Origin: Neocallimastix lanati (nom. inval.)
Taxonomy: Eukaryota > Neocallimastigomycota > Neocallimastigomycetes > Neocallimastigales > Neocallimastigaceae
Assembly (NCBI GenBank): GCA_016946835.1
Contig: JACVTC010000054.1
Location: 391,001 to 455,000 of the forward strand
DNA length: 64,000 bases
Reading direction: 5' to 3'
The notes beneath the pieces were generated by a model. The model was not told where the DNA came from and did no database searches. It saw nothing but the letters and a program-made list of their open reading frames with translations. This document shows positions 1-12,757 of the stretch, piece by piece. The number at the start of each line of letters is the position of its first letter. Position 1 is the stretch's first letter. Made by a program: the position numbers and the translations under genes.

Positions 1-1219
1 TTTTATCAAATTAGATTTGATACTTTTATTATATGGTTTTGATTATTTAGATGTTTCGATACAGCATATAATATTATTTCTTATTAAACTTCTTTGTATC
101 ACTGTATCAATATATAGAGTAATCCTTTGAAATATTTATTCAAAAATATTCCATTTTTGTAATATATTATTATTATTATTATTTATATTTTTATTATTTA
201 TATGTTAATATTATTATTTATGGCATATTGTTATGATTATTAATAATATTGTTGGTTTATTTCAAATTTCATATTTTTTTATTTATTTACTTTTTTAATT
301 ATTGTATATGCATTTATATTAATATATACACATAAATAAATTATATATACTAGAATATATTGATATAATATTAAATATATTTAATATAATTTTTTTTCAT
401 TTATATTAAATTATATTTGATTATACAATATTTTGTTTTTAAAATATTATTGTTATTAATTTTAAATTATTTTAATATATTGTATTATAATTTTTTTTGT
501 TTTTTAACTTTAAATATAATCGATTTGAACCATTATAAATAATATTAATGATACATATATTTTATATATCATATTTACATATTTAAATAAAACAATTTTA
601 TAAGTAAATCTTTATTATTAATATATGTAATTAAGGATTAAATATTATAAAGTTTATAATGTACTCTAATAAATTATTATTATAATTTATAAAAATTGAA
701 TATTAATATATATTGTAGATTAAAAAAATTTTTTTTTTAATTTTTTTTTTTTTTATTTTGATAATTATTGAAAATTAATAATAATAATAATAAAAGTAAA
801 ATTTTAAAATCATTAAAAAAATAAAATAAAAAAAATTATAAAGGTTTTATTTTATAAATTTCAACTTTTTAATTATACTTACTTTTAATATTTTATTTTA
901 TTTTTTATTTTTTTTCTTTTTAATTATATTCAATAAAGCAATATAAAATGATAAACAATATATAAAAAAAATTAACAAATATTAAAACTTTTAAAAGAAT
1001 TTTTAAGAAATAAAATATCAAATACTTTTTATTTTTTAAAAAAGCGAAATAACAAATAACAACATTAATAATAATAATAATAAAACTATTTATTAAAATA
1101 TACTAAAATAATAAATAGCAAAATATATTTAATTTAAAAAATAATAAACAATATTAATACAATAATAGATAATAAATAAATAAATAAATAAATAGAATTA
1201 AAGATAATATTTAATAAAG
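1..1219. other. Intergenic, A/T-only upstream region
   Basis: No coding signal is seen on either strand. The stretch is short A/T homopolymers and ATT/AAT repeats. It must hold the promoter of the gene starting at 1220, but no individual element can be picked out in this composition. Confidence 0.6.
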
Positions 1220-3443
1220 ATGTTAGGTGAGGATTTTCCAGTAAATGAAAATTTTGATACTTTTGATATGAATAAAACCAAACCAAATAATAATTATTCT
1301 AATACAAATTCACCATATCATCAATCATATAATCCAAATGGAAATATGAATCAAAACTATCAACAAGTTTATATTAATAAACAGAATTATTCAAATCAAC
1401 AGTACCAACAAGACTATTTTACTCATCAAAATCAACATCAACAAGACTATTATAGTCATCAAAATCAATATCAACAATATTATCAATCCTCTTCTAATTC
1501 ACAATATAATAATTCTTATGGTCACCAACAAAATTACGACGACACTTATGAAAAATACAATGATAGCTATGGTAATGAATATGAGGATAATTATTTACAA
1601 TCACAATACAATAATCAAAATAGAGGTCATATGAATTATCAACAATATTACTCTGAAGTTGTCAACAGTAAAATGAATAATCAACCAATGCCATCATTTC
1701 AAGAAAATCAAGATAAAATAATGAATGAAAGTAAAAATAAGTCTCCTATTTTATCTCCATTTGCTCCACCACAATCATCATTGCCCGAATTACCAGTTCA
1801 AGCTTCTTCAAATTCTCCTTCTAATGGTATGACTTTAGATGAAAGAAATATAAATAATACTGAAAATCAAAGATTGCAAGAGCAAAATAAAGATATTAAG
1901 AATGAAGCTGCTCTTGAGTCATTAAAACAATCAAATCACGAACATTGGAAGGAAGTTAAACAAATTTATACTATGGAAATTGAAGAATATAAAGAATTAG
2001 AAAAGCATTATGGTGAAAGAGAGTATTCACAAGATCAAAATAAGATTAATCAGAATGAAATGGCATACCATGATGAACCAGATGATGTAAGTAGCTATGG
2101 TAGTGATGCTATTAATGATATTATTAGTGATTTAAACAACTTTAATCCTGCAGATACTATTAATAATCCAATAAGTTACAGTCAAAGTCCAGTGAATCGC
2201 TCACAAAATTCAATAAATCATACCCAACATCAAATGGGATATGCTCAAAGTCCAATGTCTGCTGCTCAACAACAAACAGATTATACTCGAAGTCCAGCTC
2301 ACCATACACAAAGTCAAGAAAGTACTCAGGGTTCATTTACTCAAAGTCCAGTTCATCGTACACAAAGTCCAATGAATAATATACATATGAACTCCTCAAG
2401 TAGTATTCAAAATCCATTAGGTCAAAAACCAATAAATACACAATTTAATGATCAAATTCCTTTGGATTCTTATCAACAACAAAATGTAGATGAAATGCAA
2501 AGTGTGAATCAACCTGAACAAAAACCAATTATGGATCAACAAGTAAATATTCAACAAGATCAAATAAATAATTTAAAACAAGCTGAAAAAACACCACCTT
2601 TTGATCAACAAAAACAAAAGAATAATGTTAATGAAGATGATCATTACGAAAGTTCACAAGGATCTTTTGATATTAATGATTTTATTGTTGGATCATTACA
2701 AGAAGGTATGAATCCTCTAAAATATATATACATATATGCATATATAAAAATAAAAAATAAAATAATTATTTAATCCATATAATTTTTTACATTCATAATT
2801 TAAAATGAAAAAAATATTAATATTTTTATTTCTTTTTATATTTATGCTATAGGTGCTGGTGATGAAAAGGAAAAATATGAATTTGAAGATTTCCAAGGTA
2901 AACTTGAGAAAAGTTTAGGTTTTGATAAAGAAATATTCGGTGATAGTTTCAATAATAAACATATATCTCTTAGTTTGAGTCTTCCTAATGAACAAATTGA
3001 TCCATTTGCAAATGATGATTTAGATGCTGAATATTCTCGTTTAATGAATCAAAATATTAGTGCTAATAATGCTAATAATAGCAATCAAGAATTAATAAAC
3101 AATGATTTAACAAATTCTAAAAATCATAATGATGAAACAGAACAAAAGAATGAACAACAATTTAGTCAACAATCTCAACAATCTCAAAGAACATCAATTT
3201 CTAGTAATGAAAATCATGACATTAGAATGAAAAATGGTAAAATATTTTATCCTGAAGTTGTTGAAGAGTCAATTATAGCAGGACATGAAAAAAACGTTAA
3301 TCCTGATGAAGATAGTATATCTTCTGATGCTAACAATTTTGTCAATATGATTGATGAAGTTATGATTTCTGGTAATAAGGAAATTATTTTTGATGATTAT
3401 TATCCAATTACGGAAGAAGCTAAAGAAAGTAAAGGTAAATAAA

Positions 3444-3480
<37 letters not shown>

Positions 3481-6400
3481 TTAATGACAAAAATAATAAA
3501 TAATAAATTATTATAGGTACAGAAGAGAAAATTGGTAATATTCCAGAAGATATAGTTAGAGATAATAGTGAATTAATTGTCGATGATGTTGTTGAAAATT
3601 TATCAGTGTCTGTTGAAGAAGGGGAAGCTGCACAAATTGAAATTGATCAAAGTAGTAAAGCAGAAATTGTCATTAATAATGATTCTAAAGAACAATATCA
3701 AACAGAAAGACCAACTGAGATTCAAAATCAAATGAATACGGAAGAACAAAATAAAATTCAAGATGAAGTTAAACCTGAAGAAAAAATTGAAATTCAAGAT
3801 GAAGCTAAATTAAAAAAATCAGCTGAAGTTCAAGATCAAATGAAACCAAAAGAATCCGAGGAATCAGAAAAACCGGATGAATTAGAAAAAGTAGAAGTTC
3901 AAGAAAAAATAAATCAAGGACAAGAATATTTGAATAACTTATTCCCAGGATTAAAAGAAAATAAATCTGATAATGAAACTCAAGGTATTATTTAAATTAT
4001 ATAAATAACAGAAATATAAATTATAAAAATATTATCATTGTTATTTATTTATTTATTTTTAATATTTTTAATATTTTCATTTTTTAATATTTTAAATTTT
4101 TTTTTATCATTAAATTGTATTATAATATATTATAAAAAACAATATATAACTAAATTTTTATTTATATTATAATTTGAAAATATTATTAAACAATTTTAAA
4201 ATAAGTTAATGGTCTTGTTCCTAATTCAACTGAAGTTGATCAAAAGACCTTAAATGAGAAATTAAAAGAATTAGAAGAAGAAAAGCAACAATTTATTGCA
4301 GGTAATGAAAGATTAAAGAAAATGCAAACTGAAACTGAACAATTAAGATTAAAGTTTGAATCAGATCAAGCTGCTTTTGAAAGATATGTTACTGATGAAA
4401 AACAAAAAATTGAAGAAATGAAAGAAGAAGAAAAACGTAGAATTAAGCGTGATCAACTTATTAATGAAAAGAAAAAGCGTGAAGAAGAATTATTACCATC
4501 AGTTCAAGATAAGCAAGAAATTAAAGCATTAAAGGAAGAAATTGAAAGGTTAATGAATGAAGCCAAAGAAAAAGAATCAAAGTATAATTTAACTGTTGAT
4601 AGACTTAAGAAACAAATTGATGATTTAACTCAAAAGAATACTGAATTACAAGAAGAAATTAAGGTTCTCGAAAAAGAAAGAGCAATGAATTTAAAGATTA
4701 ACAAAGAAAGTGAAAGAAATATTCCTCCACCACCAGATAAAGAAAGAGTTAAAAGCATGTTCCAAGGTGAAAGAGGTTTACATAAAGTTGGTAGTAAGGA
4801 AAGAGTAAAAAGTATGCATCCAGGTATGGAACTTAGAGATGTTAGAGGTGAAAGAGTTAAGAGTATGCATCCAGGTATGGAACTTAGAGATGGTAGAGAT
4901 TCTAGAGGTGAAAGAATTAAGAGTATGCATCCAGGTATGGAAATAAGAGACTTAAGAGAACAAAGAGAAGGCAAAGAAAGAGTTAAAAGCATGTATTCAG
5001 GTATAAATAAAAATGAACCAAAGGATAGAGTTAAGAGTATGCATCCAGGTCTTCATAAAATTAGTAGTAAAGATAGAATTAAGAGTATACATCCTGGAAT
5101 GGAAGGTATTGATGGAAGAGATATAAGAGTAAAAAGTATGCATTTAGTTAGAAAGCCTTCTAATGAAAATAACATTTCAATAAAGGTAAATAAATTAGAA
5201 CTTACTGTTGATCCAAAGAGTTCTTTATCTGTTGATAACCAAAATAATATTCAAGGTAAATCACCAATTTCAAAGACCGCTCTTTCTAACAGAGTTACTA
5301 CATTAGATGGTAATGCTGTACCAAGAAGAAAGTCTTCTGTTATTCCTCCATTAAATCGTCAATTAATGCGTCAAAGTGTATCACCAGGTAGTATAAACTC
5401 TGGTTCTACTTCAAATACTTCAAATACACCAAATACTCCAAATTATGGTAATCATTTAATTGCAGGAAATGCTAATAATGCAACAAATTCTGAAAAACAT
5501 AACATAAATGAAGTAAAAACTCCTCAATTAAATGAAATAAAAAAAGTAAATAATCATACTCATCTTAAGCAACCAACTAAGAATGGATCTCTTGATAGTC
5601 TTTCTGGTATTCAAATGAGACGAGTTACTACTACTAATATTGCAAGTCCAATAATGAAGGGTGATAGTAGTCCAGTTACTAGAAATACAAATGTTAATGT
5701 TCCAAAGAATGGTTCTGTCAGTTCTAGTTCTTCCCTTAATAGTCAAAATAAAATTACTATTGATAGCAATAATCCAAATATGTCACCAATTACTTCTAAG
5801 AATTCAATTGAATCCCCTGTCGCTCCACCAGTAACCCTTAGCAATGTTCCAAAGACTCAAAATAGAAAGATACCTGTTGGATTACCACAAAATATTCCTC
5901 CAGGTGTTAATATCTTTACTGCTATGGAAAGAGAACTTAATTTACCACCACCAGTTGATGAAATTAAAATTGATGAAGGAAAATTTAAGAGAATTTATCC
6001 AAATGGAACCACATTAATTTCATTTAAAAATGGTACTATAAAGGAAATCAATTCTGAAGGTACTTCTATTATTAGATTCCCTAATGGTGATATTAAACAA
6101 GTTTTAAGTAACAAGGAAATAATTTACTTCTATCATGAAACTAAGGCAATTCAAACTACTCATACTAATGGTATTGAAGTATTTGAATTTCCTAATGGTC
6201 AAATTGAAACCAAATATCCAGATTCTTCTATTGAAATTAGGTTCCCAGATAAAACTATTAGAAGAATCTTCGCTAATGGGGAAGAAGAAAATGTTTATGC
6301 TAATGGTATTAAAATGCGTACTACTAAGGATGGTAAAAGGTTAGTGGATTATCCAGATGGTTCAAAAGAAATTTATACTGATAGTTTCAGAAAATTAATA

Positions 6401-6517
6401 AAGAATGATGGTACTGTTAAAATTGTTCATGCTGATGGTAGAAGAGAAACACAATTACCAAATGGACATATTATTATTAAGGATTCAAAAGGAAATATAA
6501 TTAGTGAAACTAATTAA
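1220..6517 (+). CDS. CPAP/SAS-4-like protein with C-terminal TCP10 (G-box) domain, four exons
   Basis: Exons at 1220-2705, 2853-3434, 3517-3984 and 4206-6517 (all introns phase 1, GT..AG) give 1615 aa. Residues 1-500 are Asn/Gln/Ser-rich and low complexity. Residues of about 850-1000 are charged coiled coil (LKELEEEKQQF, EEEKRRIKRDQ). Residues of about 1026-1165 hold eight or nine degenerate (E/D)RVKSMHPG(M/L) repeats. Residues of about 1435-1612 are a run of short beta units (YPNGTTLISFKNG, FPNGQIETKYPD, HADGRRETQLPNG), the signature of the TCP10/CPAP C-terminal domain. In SAS-4/CPAP this domain binds the STAN motif of STIL/Ana2/SAS-5 during centriole or basal-body assembly, which fits a zoosporic fungus. 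The start is the first ATG of the open frame, and the stop is followed by A/T spacer. The family call rests on the C-terminal domain only; the tubulin-binding PN2-3 motif was not recognised. Intron 3 (3985-4205) is the least certain junction but keeps frame and joins a coiled coil. Confidence 0.85.
4743..5152 (+). repeat. In-gene tandem KSMHPG repeats
   Basis: Within exon 4 of the TCP10-domain gene, the peptide RVKSMHPGM recurs eight or nine times with variants (KSMFQGE, KSMYSGI, KSIHPGM, KSMHLVR). Spacers of variable length are rich in Arg, Asp and Gly. The DNA repeats (gaaagagttaagagtatgca) are well conserved, suggesting recent internal duplication. Confidence 0.85.
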
Positions 6518-6924
6518 TAATTTTTTTTACATTTTTTACATTTTACTATTTTTTTTGTGAATAATCATTTTTAAAATTCAAAATTCAGTAGTACTAATAA
6601 TAATTATAATAAAAATAGAAATTGCTAAATTTTAAATACAATAAATAAAGAAAAAAATTAAAAAAAAAAAAAAAAAATATTAAAGAAAAAAGTTAAAAGA
6701 ATAATGTCGTCGTAATTAAAAATTTCTATATATAAATTCTTTTCTTTTATCTTTTCTATTTTTTTTTTTTTTTATTTATTTATTTATTTATAAAAAAAAA
6801 TTATAAAGAATAGAGATTTATTTATTTTTTCTAATAATAAATCTTTAAAAAATTAATAATGAATATTATATAATAAAAAAAATAAATAAAAAAGAAAACA
6901 ATAATAAACAAGAAATGAAAAAAT

Positions 6925-6989
<65 letters not shown>

Positions 6990-7471
6990 AAAAAAAATAA
7001 TAACGAAAATAATATTATAACAAAAACAAAAACAAAAAATATATATAATATATAGTATATAGTATACTATCTTTATATATACATATATAGAAGTAATAAT
7101 ATTTTTCATTATTATAATCTATTTAAGACATTTTATTATAAAAATTTTTTAAAAATTTGATATTATAATTTAACTATCATTTAAATAATGAAAATATTAA
7201 AATAAAAAAAAAAAAAAATAAAATAAAAAAAAAAAAGATTATATAATATTATAATACTAATTACAATTTATTATTGTATATAATAATAATAATGGTAATA
7301 AATAAAAATAAAAATAAAAAAATAATATATTTAAATAAAAAAAAATAACGTCTGTTTGTAAAGGAATAATTATAATAATAATTATTAATTATTAAAGTTT
7401 ATAATTACAATTATAGGAAAATTTTTTTTTTTTTTAAAAAAAAAAAAAAAGAAGTTAAATTATTTTAAAGT

Positions 7472-7519
<48 letters not shown>

Positions 7520-7703
7520 CTAATCATATTTATTTTAATAAATATTTTACTTTGTTTTAATAAATATATTTTTATATTTTTTATTTATTTAAGAATTTTT
7601 ATAATTATTGTTTTTATTTATCAATTATATAATAATTTTCAATTTTTTTAAAATAAAATAATATAATAAAAAAAAAAAAAAAAAATTAAATAAAAATATT
7701 ATG
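6518..7703. other. Intergenic with long poly(A) and poly(T) tracts
   Basis: No gene seen. The stretch includes a poly(A) run near 6926-6978 and an unbroken poly(T) run near 7473-7519. Apparent ORFs here encode only homopolymers. Confidence 0.6.
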
Positions 7704-7965
7704 TAATAAATAAAATAATAATAAAATAAAATAATAATAAAATAAAATAATAATAAAATAAAATAATAATAAAATAAAATAATAATAAAATAAAATAATA
7801 ATAAAATAAAATAATAATAAAATAAAATAATAATAAAATAAAATAATAATAAAATAAAATAATAATAAAATAAAATAATAATAAAATAAAATAATAATAA
7901 AATAAAATAATAATAAAATAAAATAATAATAAAATAAAATAATAATAAAATAAAATAATAATAAT
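7704..7965 (+). repeat. 16-bp A/T satellite, about 16 copies
   Basis: The unit aataataaaataaaat repeats almost perfectly. It ends about 50 bases before the ATG at 8022 and so occupies the proximal promoter or 5' UTR of that gene. It creates long spurious ORFs on the minus strand because 16 is not a multiple of three. Confidence 0.9.
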
Positions 7966-8021
7966 ATAAAAAAATAATAATAAAATAAAAAAAATAATAT
8001 AAAACAAAATAATAATAAAAA

Positions 8022-8506
8022 ATGCATGATAAAGCTGCTACTCTATTAAAGCCTGCACCACCAGCATCCTCTCCAAATGCTCATGGTAAATACATCTCCC
8101 CTAAAACTACTAAAATTCTCAATAATAATATCAATAACAACACAATAAATCGTACTACAAAATATTTAAATACAAAATCAACAACCAATTCCAACAATAA
8201 TATTTCATCAAATATTAGTGATAGTAAACATTCCTCTATTTCTTCATTAGATAAACCAATAATTAAAAGAGAAAACTCTTCTGAATATCTTTTTGAAATT
8301 CAAGGTGTAAGTAAATCATAATATATATTAAAAACATTTATATATATATATTAAAGATATTAATAATTAGTAATTATAATTATTATATATATAATATATA
8401 TTAATAACTTTTATTATTATTATTATTATTAATTTGAATATCTAAATTTATATACGTATATTATATATATATATATATTTTATTTTTTAAAAATTTCCTA
8501 TTATAA

Positions 8507-8577
<71 letters not shown>

Positions 8578-9067
8578 CTACTATTATTATTACTACTATT
8601 ATTATTATTATATATTTATAACTTATTAATTAATAGCTTGAACCATCACCAGGTACAACTTATCATCAAATTGTTGTTTATGCTCCATTAGATAATCCAA
8701 AATCAAAAGCTCAAAAAGCAAGAAAAAATGGAGCCGTTGTTTTACGTGAATGGCCAAGAATGAGATATTCACAAAAGTACTCTAGAGATGCAGGTCCAAA
8801 TCCTGCGGAAATTTCATTTCCTTATGAAGAATTTTTGGAACTTGTTGATGAAAAATTTTTACTCGTAATTATTTAAAATATATATATTACTTTATTTTAT
8901 TTTATTTTATCTTTATATATATATATAATTTTTTTTTCCATAATAAATTAAAGTATTTATTAATACCCTTAGTTGAAATAATAATATAACATAAAAAAAA
9001 AAAAAAGTTAAAATATAAATTTTAGAGAAAGTGGTGGAATAATGTATTTTATGTATTGTTATGTTAA
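8022..9067 (+). CDS. Hypothetical protein, two or three exons
   Basis: Exon 1 is 8022-8306, starting MHDKAATLLKPAPPASS, Asn/Ser/Thr-rich and ending EIQG before a GTAAGT donor. Exon 2 begins at 8637, reads on in frame (LEPSPGTTYHQIVVYAP) and continues through LREWPRMRYSQKYSRDAG to EFLELVDEKFLL. Two ends are possible. Reading straight on stops at 8876 (174 aa). Splicing the GTAATT donor at 8865 to the AG at 9024-9025 adds an in-frame exon, 9026-9067, that encodes RKWWNNVFYVLLC. The intron at 8307-8636 is filled with TTA repeats. The exon 2 block is compact and non-repetitive, so it looks like a genuine domain, but I do not recognise the family. Confidence 0.65.
8507..8612 (+). repeat. TTA microsatellite inside intron
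   Basis: About 22 nearly perfect TTA triplets are followed by a degenerate TAC/TTA tail, between the two certain exons of the gene starting at 8022. Confidence 0.9.
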
Positions 9068-9658
9068 AATAAGAAAAAATAAAAAAAAAAAAATAAAAAA
9101 ATTCGATACAACATTGAATTAATAAAAAAGAAGAAAAGGAAAAATATTATAATAAAAATAAAGTTATTTTCATTTAAAATAATATGAATGCAATATAAAA
9201 ATTTATTATCACTAAAAATTATTATCATTATTCATAAATTGAATAAATATATATATTTTATCATAAAAAAATATAAGGAAGAGAAATAGAAGGATTTATA
9301 TATAAAAAAATTTTAAAAAATAAATTAAATACATACATAATGAATTATAAAAAAAATTTTTTTTTTTTTTCCTTTTTATTAAAATTATAGAGAATAATTT
9401 TAGAATAAAAAAATTTTTACATATATAATAATTTGTTATAATTCATTTTAAATACTAATCTATATACTAATCATTTTTTATTTCATTTTATTTTTATTTT
9501 ATTTTTTTTTTTAAACTAATACTATTATATTATATTTTAAAATATATAATATATAACATATATATGTAAATATATGTTTTAATATATAAAAAAACAAATA
9601 TAAAAAATAATATATATATATGAATATATAATAAAAGGAAACAAACAAAGAACAGAGT
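9068..9658. other. Intergenic, nothing recognised
   Basis: A/T spacer between the gene ending at 8876 or 9067 and the small ORF at 9659. Only homopolymers and short AT repeats are visible. Confidence 0.5.
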
Positions 9659-9886
9659 ATGTCAGATTCGAAAAAAGAAAAGTTACATGTTACTGATGAA
9701 ATTTCTCCAACAAAAAGTAATCAACAAAAAATGGATTGGGTTCAAAATAATCAATCCTATAGTTCCAATATCCGTGACAAAATTATTCATATTTTCGGGG
9801 AACAAAAGTTCCATGAAATTGTTAATTGTGTTGTAGATGGTATAGATATTAATAATGAAAAATACTTCAATGAATCAGATGATTAA
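9659..9886 (+). CDS. Small hypothetical protein, 75 aa
   Basis: A single-exon ORF starts at ATG 9659 and begins MSDSKKEKLHVTDEISP. The middle (IRDKIIHIFGEQKFHEIVN) would form an amphipathic helix, and the end is acidic (NEKYFNESDD). There is no signal peptide or membrane helix. Composition is balanced and hydrophilic, with preferred codons like the neighbouring genes, which argues for a real product over a chance ORF in this A/T background. Family not recognised. An upstream non-coding exon or a missed downstream exon cannot be excluded. Confidence 0.6.
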   Translation: MSDSKKEKLHVTDEISPTKSNQQKMDWVQNNQSYSSNIRDKIIHIFGEQKFHEIVNCVVDGIDINNEKYFNESDD

Positions 9887-10214
9887 TACCTAGAATAAAT
9901 CAATAAATGGTATATATAAATATAAATATAGTTAAACCATAAAATTAAGACAATAAAGAAAAACGATTATAAAAAAAAATTATAAAACAAAACAATAACA
10001 ATTAAATCAAAATAAAAGAAAGTAAGATAAATAAAAAATATTATTTCATAAAAGTAATACAACTAAATTATAAATCATAACATTAAATATAATTATAAGA
10101 AATAAATCTATAATTAAAATTATTATAAAAATATAAATCAAATTATAATTTTTTTTTTCTGGCTACTATATAAATGAATATCAAATTTTAGTTTAATATA
10201 AATTTTTTATTATT

Positions 10215-10249
<35 letters not shown>

Positions 10250-11497
10250 GTAATAATAGAACATTTTATATATTTAAATATATATATATAATTGTAAATA
10301 AAATCTTTATATAAATCATTAAAAATAATGAATTTTTTTTTTTCATTATAATTTTATTAAAATTTTATATAATATTTATAATATAAAACTATTTTAATTT
10401 TATTTATCTCATATTCTTTTATTTTTTTTTTTTTTTTTTTTTTTTTTGTATCATCTTAAATTTATTTAATCATTTATATAATTATAATTATTAACTTTTT
10501 TTTTTTTTTTTTATAAAACTCTTAAAAAAAAAAAAATTAAATAAATAAAAAAAATAATGTAGAGATAAAAAACAGTTAATTATATAATTTATTGCAACTT
10601 AAATACTATTATTGTATAATAATAAATAGTATATTAATTTCATATTTTATAATATATTTTATTCAGCAAATGTTAATTTTCGAAGATTAACTATTTATAT
10701 CTATTAATAATAGCGAACTTAAAATATAATATAATATTTAAAATTTAAAATTACCTTAAATTAAAAATCAATCTTTATGATTATTCTTTTTTTAATATAA
10801 ATATATATAATTTTATCTCATATTGAAAGTATGATATTATAAAAAAATAATAATAATAATAATAATAATTAGGTTATTATTTAGAAATTTTTTTTTTTTT
10901 TATTTATTTAATGATATAAATTTAACTTGAATTAATTTGTATCATCATTAATTATAAATAACTAAAAATAAATCAAAAATTAATAAATTATTAATATATG
11001 TAAAAAAAAAAAAAAAAAAAAAAATTAAATATTATGTTGTAATACATTAATATATTATTAAAAGATATTTAATTATTAATATTTATTAATAATATTTATA
11101 TTAATATATTTTTCATTCTGATTATAAGAATATTTAAATAAAATAAAATAAAAAAAAAAAAAATTATTAAAAGTTATTTGTATTTATTGTATTAATTAAT
11201 AATTAACTGATGAATAATTTTTAATCGAAAAATAATTTAAAATACAATAAAGAATAACAAAGAATCAAAATATAGTAATTGAAATTAAAAGATATATATA
11301 TTTTAGGTATATATTTAAATAACAATATAAAGAAACATACATTAAACAGATACTCTAATAATATATTTAGATTAAACTATCAATTCATTCTATAATAATT
11401 TGATTATTTGAGAAATCCAGATAAGATATATATATATATTAATTATACAAAGTAACATATAAAATTATAATATAAATTTAAAAAAAAAAAAAAAAAA
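9887..11497. other. Intergenic, nothing recognised
   Basis: About 1.6 kb of A/T sequence with poly(T) runs near 10218-10245, 10422-10447 and 10498-10512 and a poly(A) run near 11003-11024. No coding segment is seen on either strand. Confidence 0.55.
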
Positions 11498-12503
11498 ATG
11501 GAAAGAAGAAATAATGTGAAAACAAAAAGGGTTCAAAAGAGTACTAATATTGGAAGTAATGCATGGTAAATTTTTATTTTTTGTATTTATATTTTATTTA
11601 TGTATAACTTTATTTAAATATTTTTTAGTATTATATTGTTTTATATTTATGATATAAGCGATAATTGTATATAAAAATATAATTTTTAATCATTTAATAT
11701 TATAACTAAAAAAAAAAAATGTGAATGGAAATACTAATTCATAATTGTATATATATGAATTTTTTATTTTACATACTTAAATTTTATAGGGAAGAAAAAA
11801 GAAGTTCAAATAATAATGATAATAAAAGGAGATTTTTAAAAGAAAATAGACAAACATATCCTCAAGAATCTGAAATAATTGTATATATATAATTAATTAA
11901 TTATTACTGTTTTCTTTATGTATAAAATAAACATATATATATATTAATGATGATAATAATAATAACAAAAATAGAGAAAAAAATAAATATCTTTAAAAAT
12001 AATCAAATGAAAGATAGACAATAGAGTTTATAACTTATATATATTAAAATATATGAATCAATTTTTAACTGATAATTATTTATTATAAACAATAATAATA
12101 AATGATACTATAGGATGCAGGGCCCGATAATCAAAATTCAATTAACCAAACAAATCATTCTTCAATGAAAATTGGTAATAAAGAATATGATCTCTCACTT
12201 TTAAATCCTCTTAAAAAAAGTAAAGGTAAAGATGTTACTTTTTCAACACATAATTTTAATGCTGTTGAACCAAAACAACAAGTATTACCTGGTCAACCTA
12301 TCTATAGTAATTCAAATCGTCTACGATATCAACTCAAAATAAAACCTGCCTTACCACAAGAAATTTATGATTATCCAATATGTGGTAATATGGAATATGG
12401 ATGGAATTGGTTAGGTAAAGATATTGACGGTATATTTGGTTCATTAAATTGTAACCCTATTAAATTGGCCATGAATCGTTGGAAATTAGAAAAGAAAAGT
12501 TAA
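11498..12503 (+). CDS. Hypothetical protein, three exons, 182 aa
   Basis: Exons at 11498-11565, 11790-11880 and 12114-12503 join in frame to 549 nt including the stop. The N-terminal third is basic and Asn-rich (MERRNNVKTKRVQKST, NNNDNKRRFLKENRQ). From about residue 70 the protein becomes compact: KIGNKEYDLSLLNPL, LPGQPIYSNSNRLRYQ, then an aromatic segment (YDYPICGNMEYGWNWLGKD) and a basic C-terminus (MNRWKLEKKS). There are no membrane segments. The start follows a poly(A) stretch, and the first intron splits the Trp codon of the SNAWEE segment. The size and aromatic C-terminal block resemble small ciliary or microtubule-associated proteins, but this is only an impression and I assign no family. 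Confidence 0.7.
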
Positions 12504-12711
12504 TTTTTCTTTTTCTAAAAAACATTTAAACGTATATATTATTAAAAGCAAAAAAAAAAAAATTACTTTTTTTTTTAAATATGAATATATATATATAAAC
12601 ATAAAAATATATTTATAATAAAATATTATTTAAGATATTTTTTAATATTGTATTAAGGCTTATATATATATATTTATTATATCATTTATATCAATCATAA
12701 TATATTAGATT

Positions 12712-12757
<46 letters not shown>

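Noticed and set aside
7686-8027. Long minus-strand ORFs (FYFIIILFYYYF repeats) over the 16-bp satellite
   Set aside because: Pure tandem repeat read in three equivalent frames, with no other coding feature.
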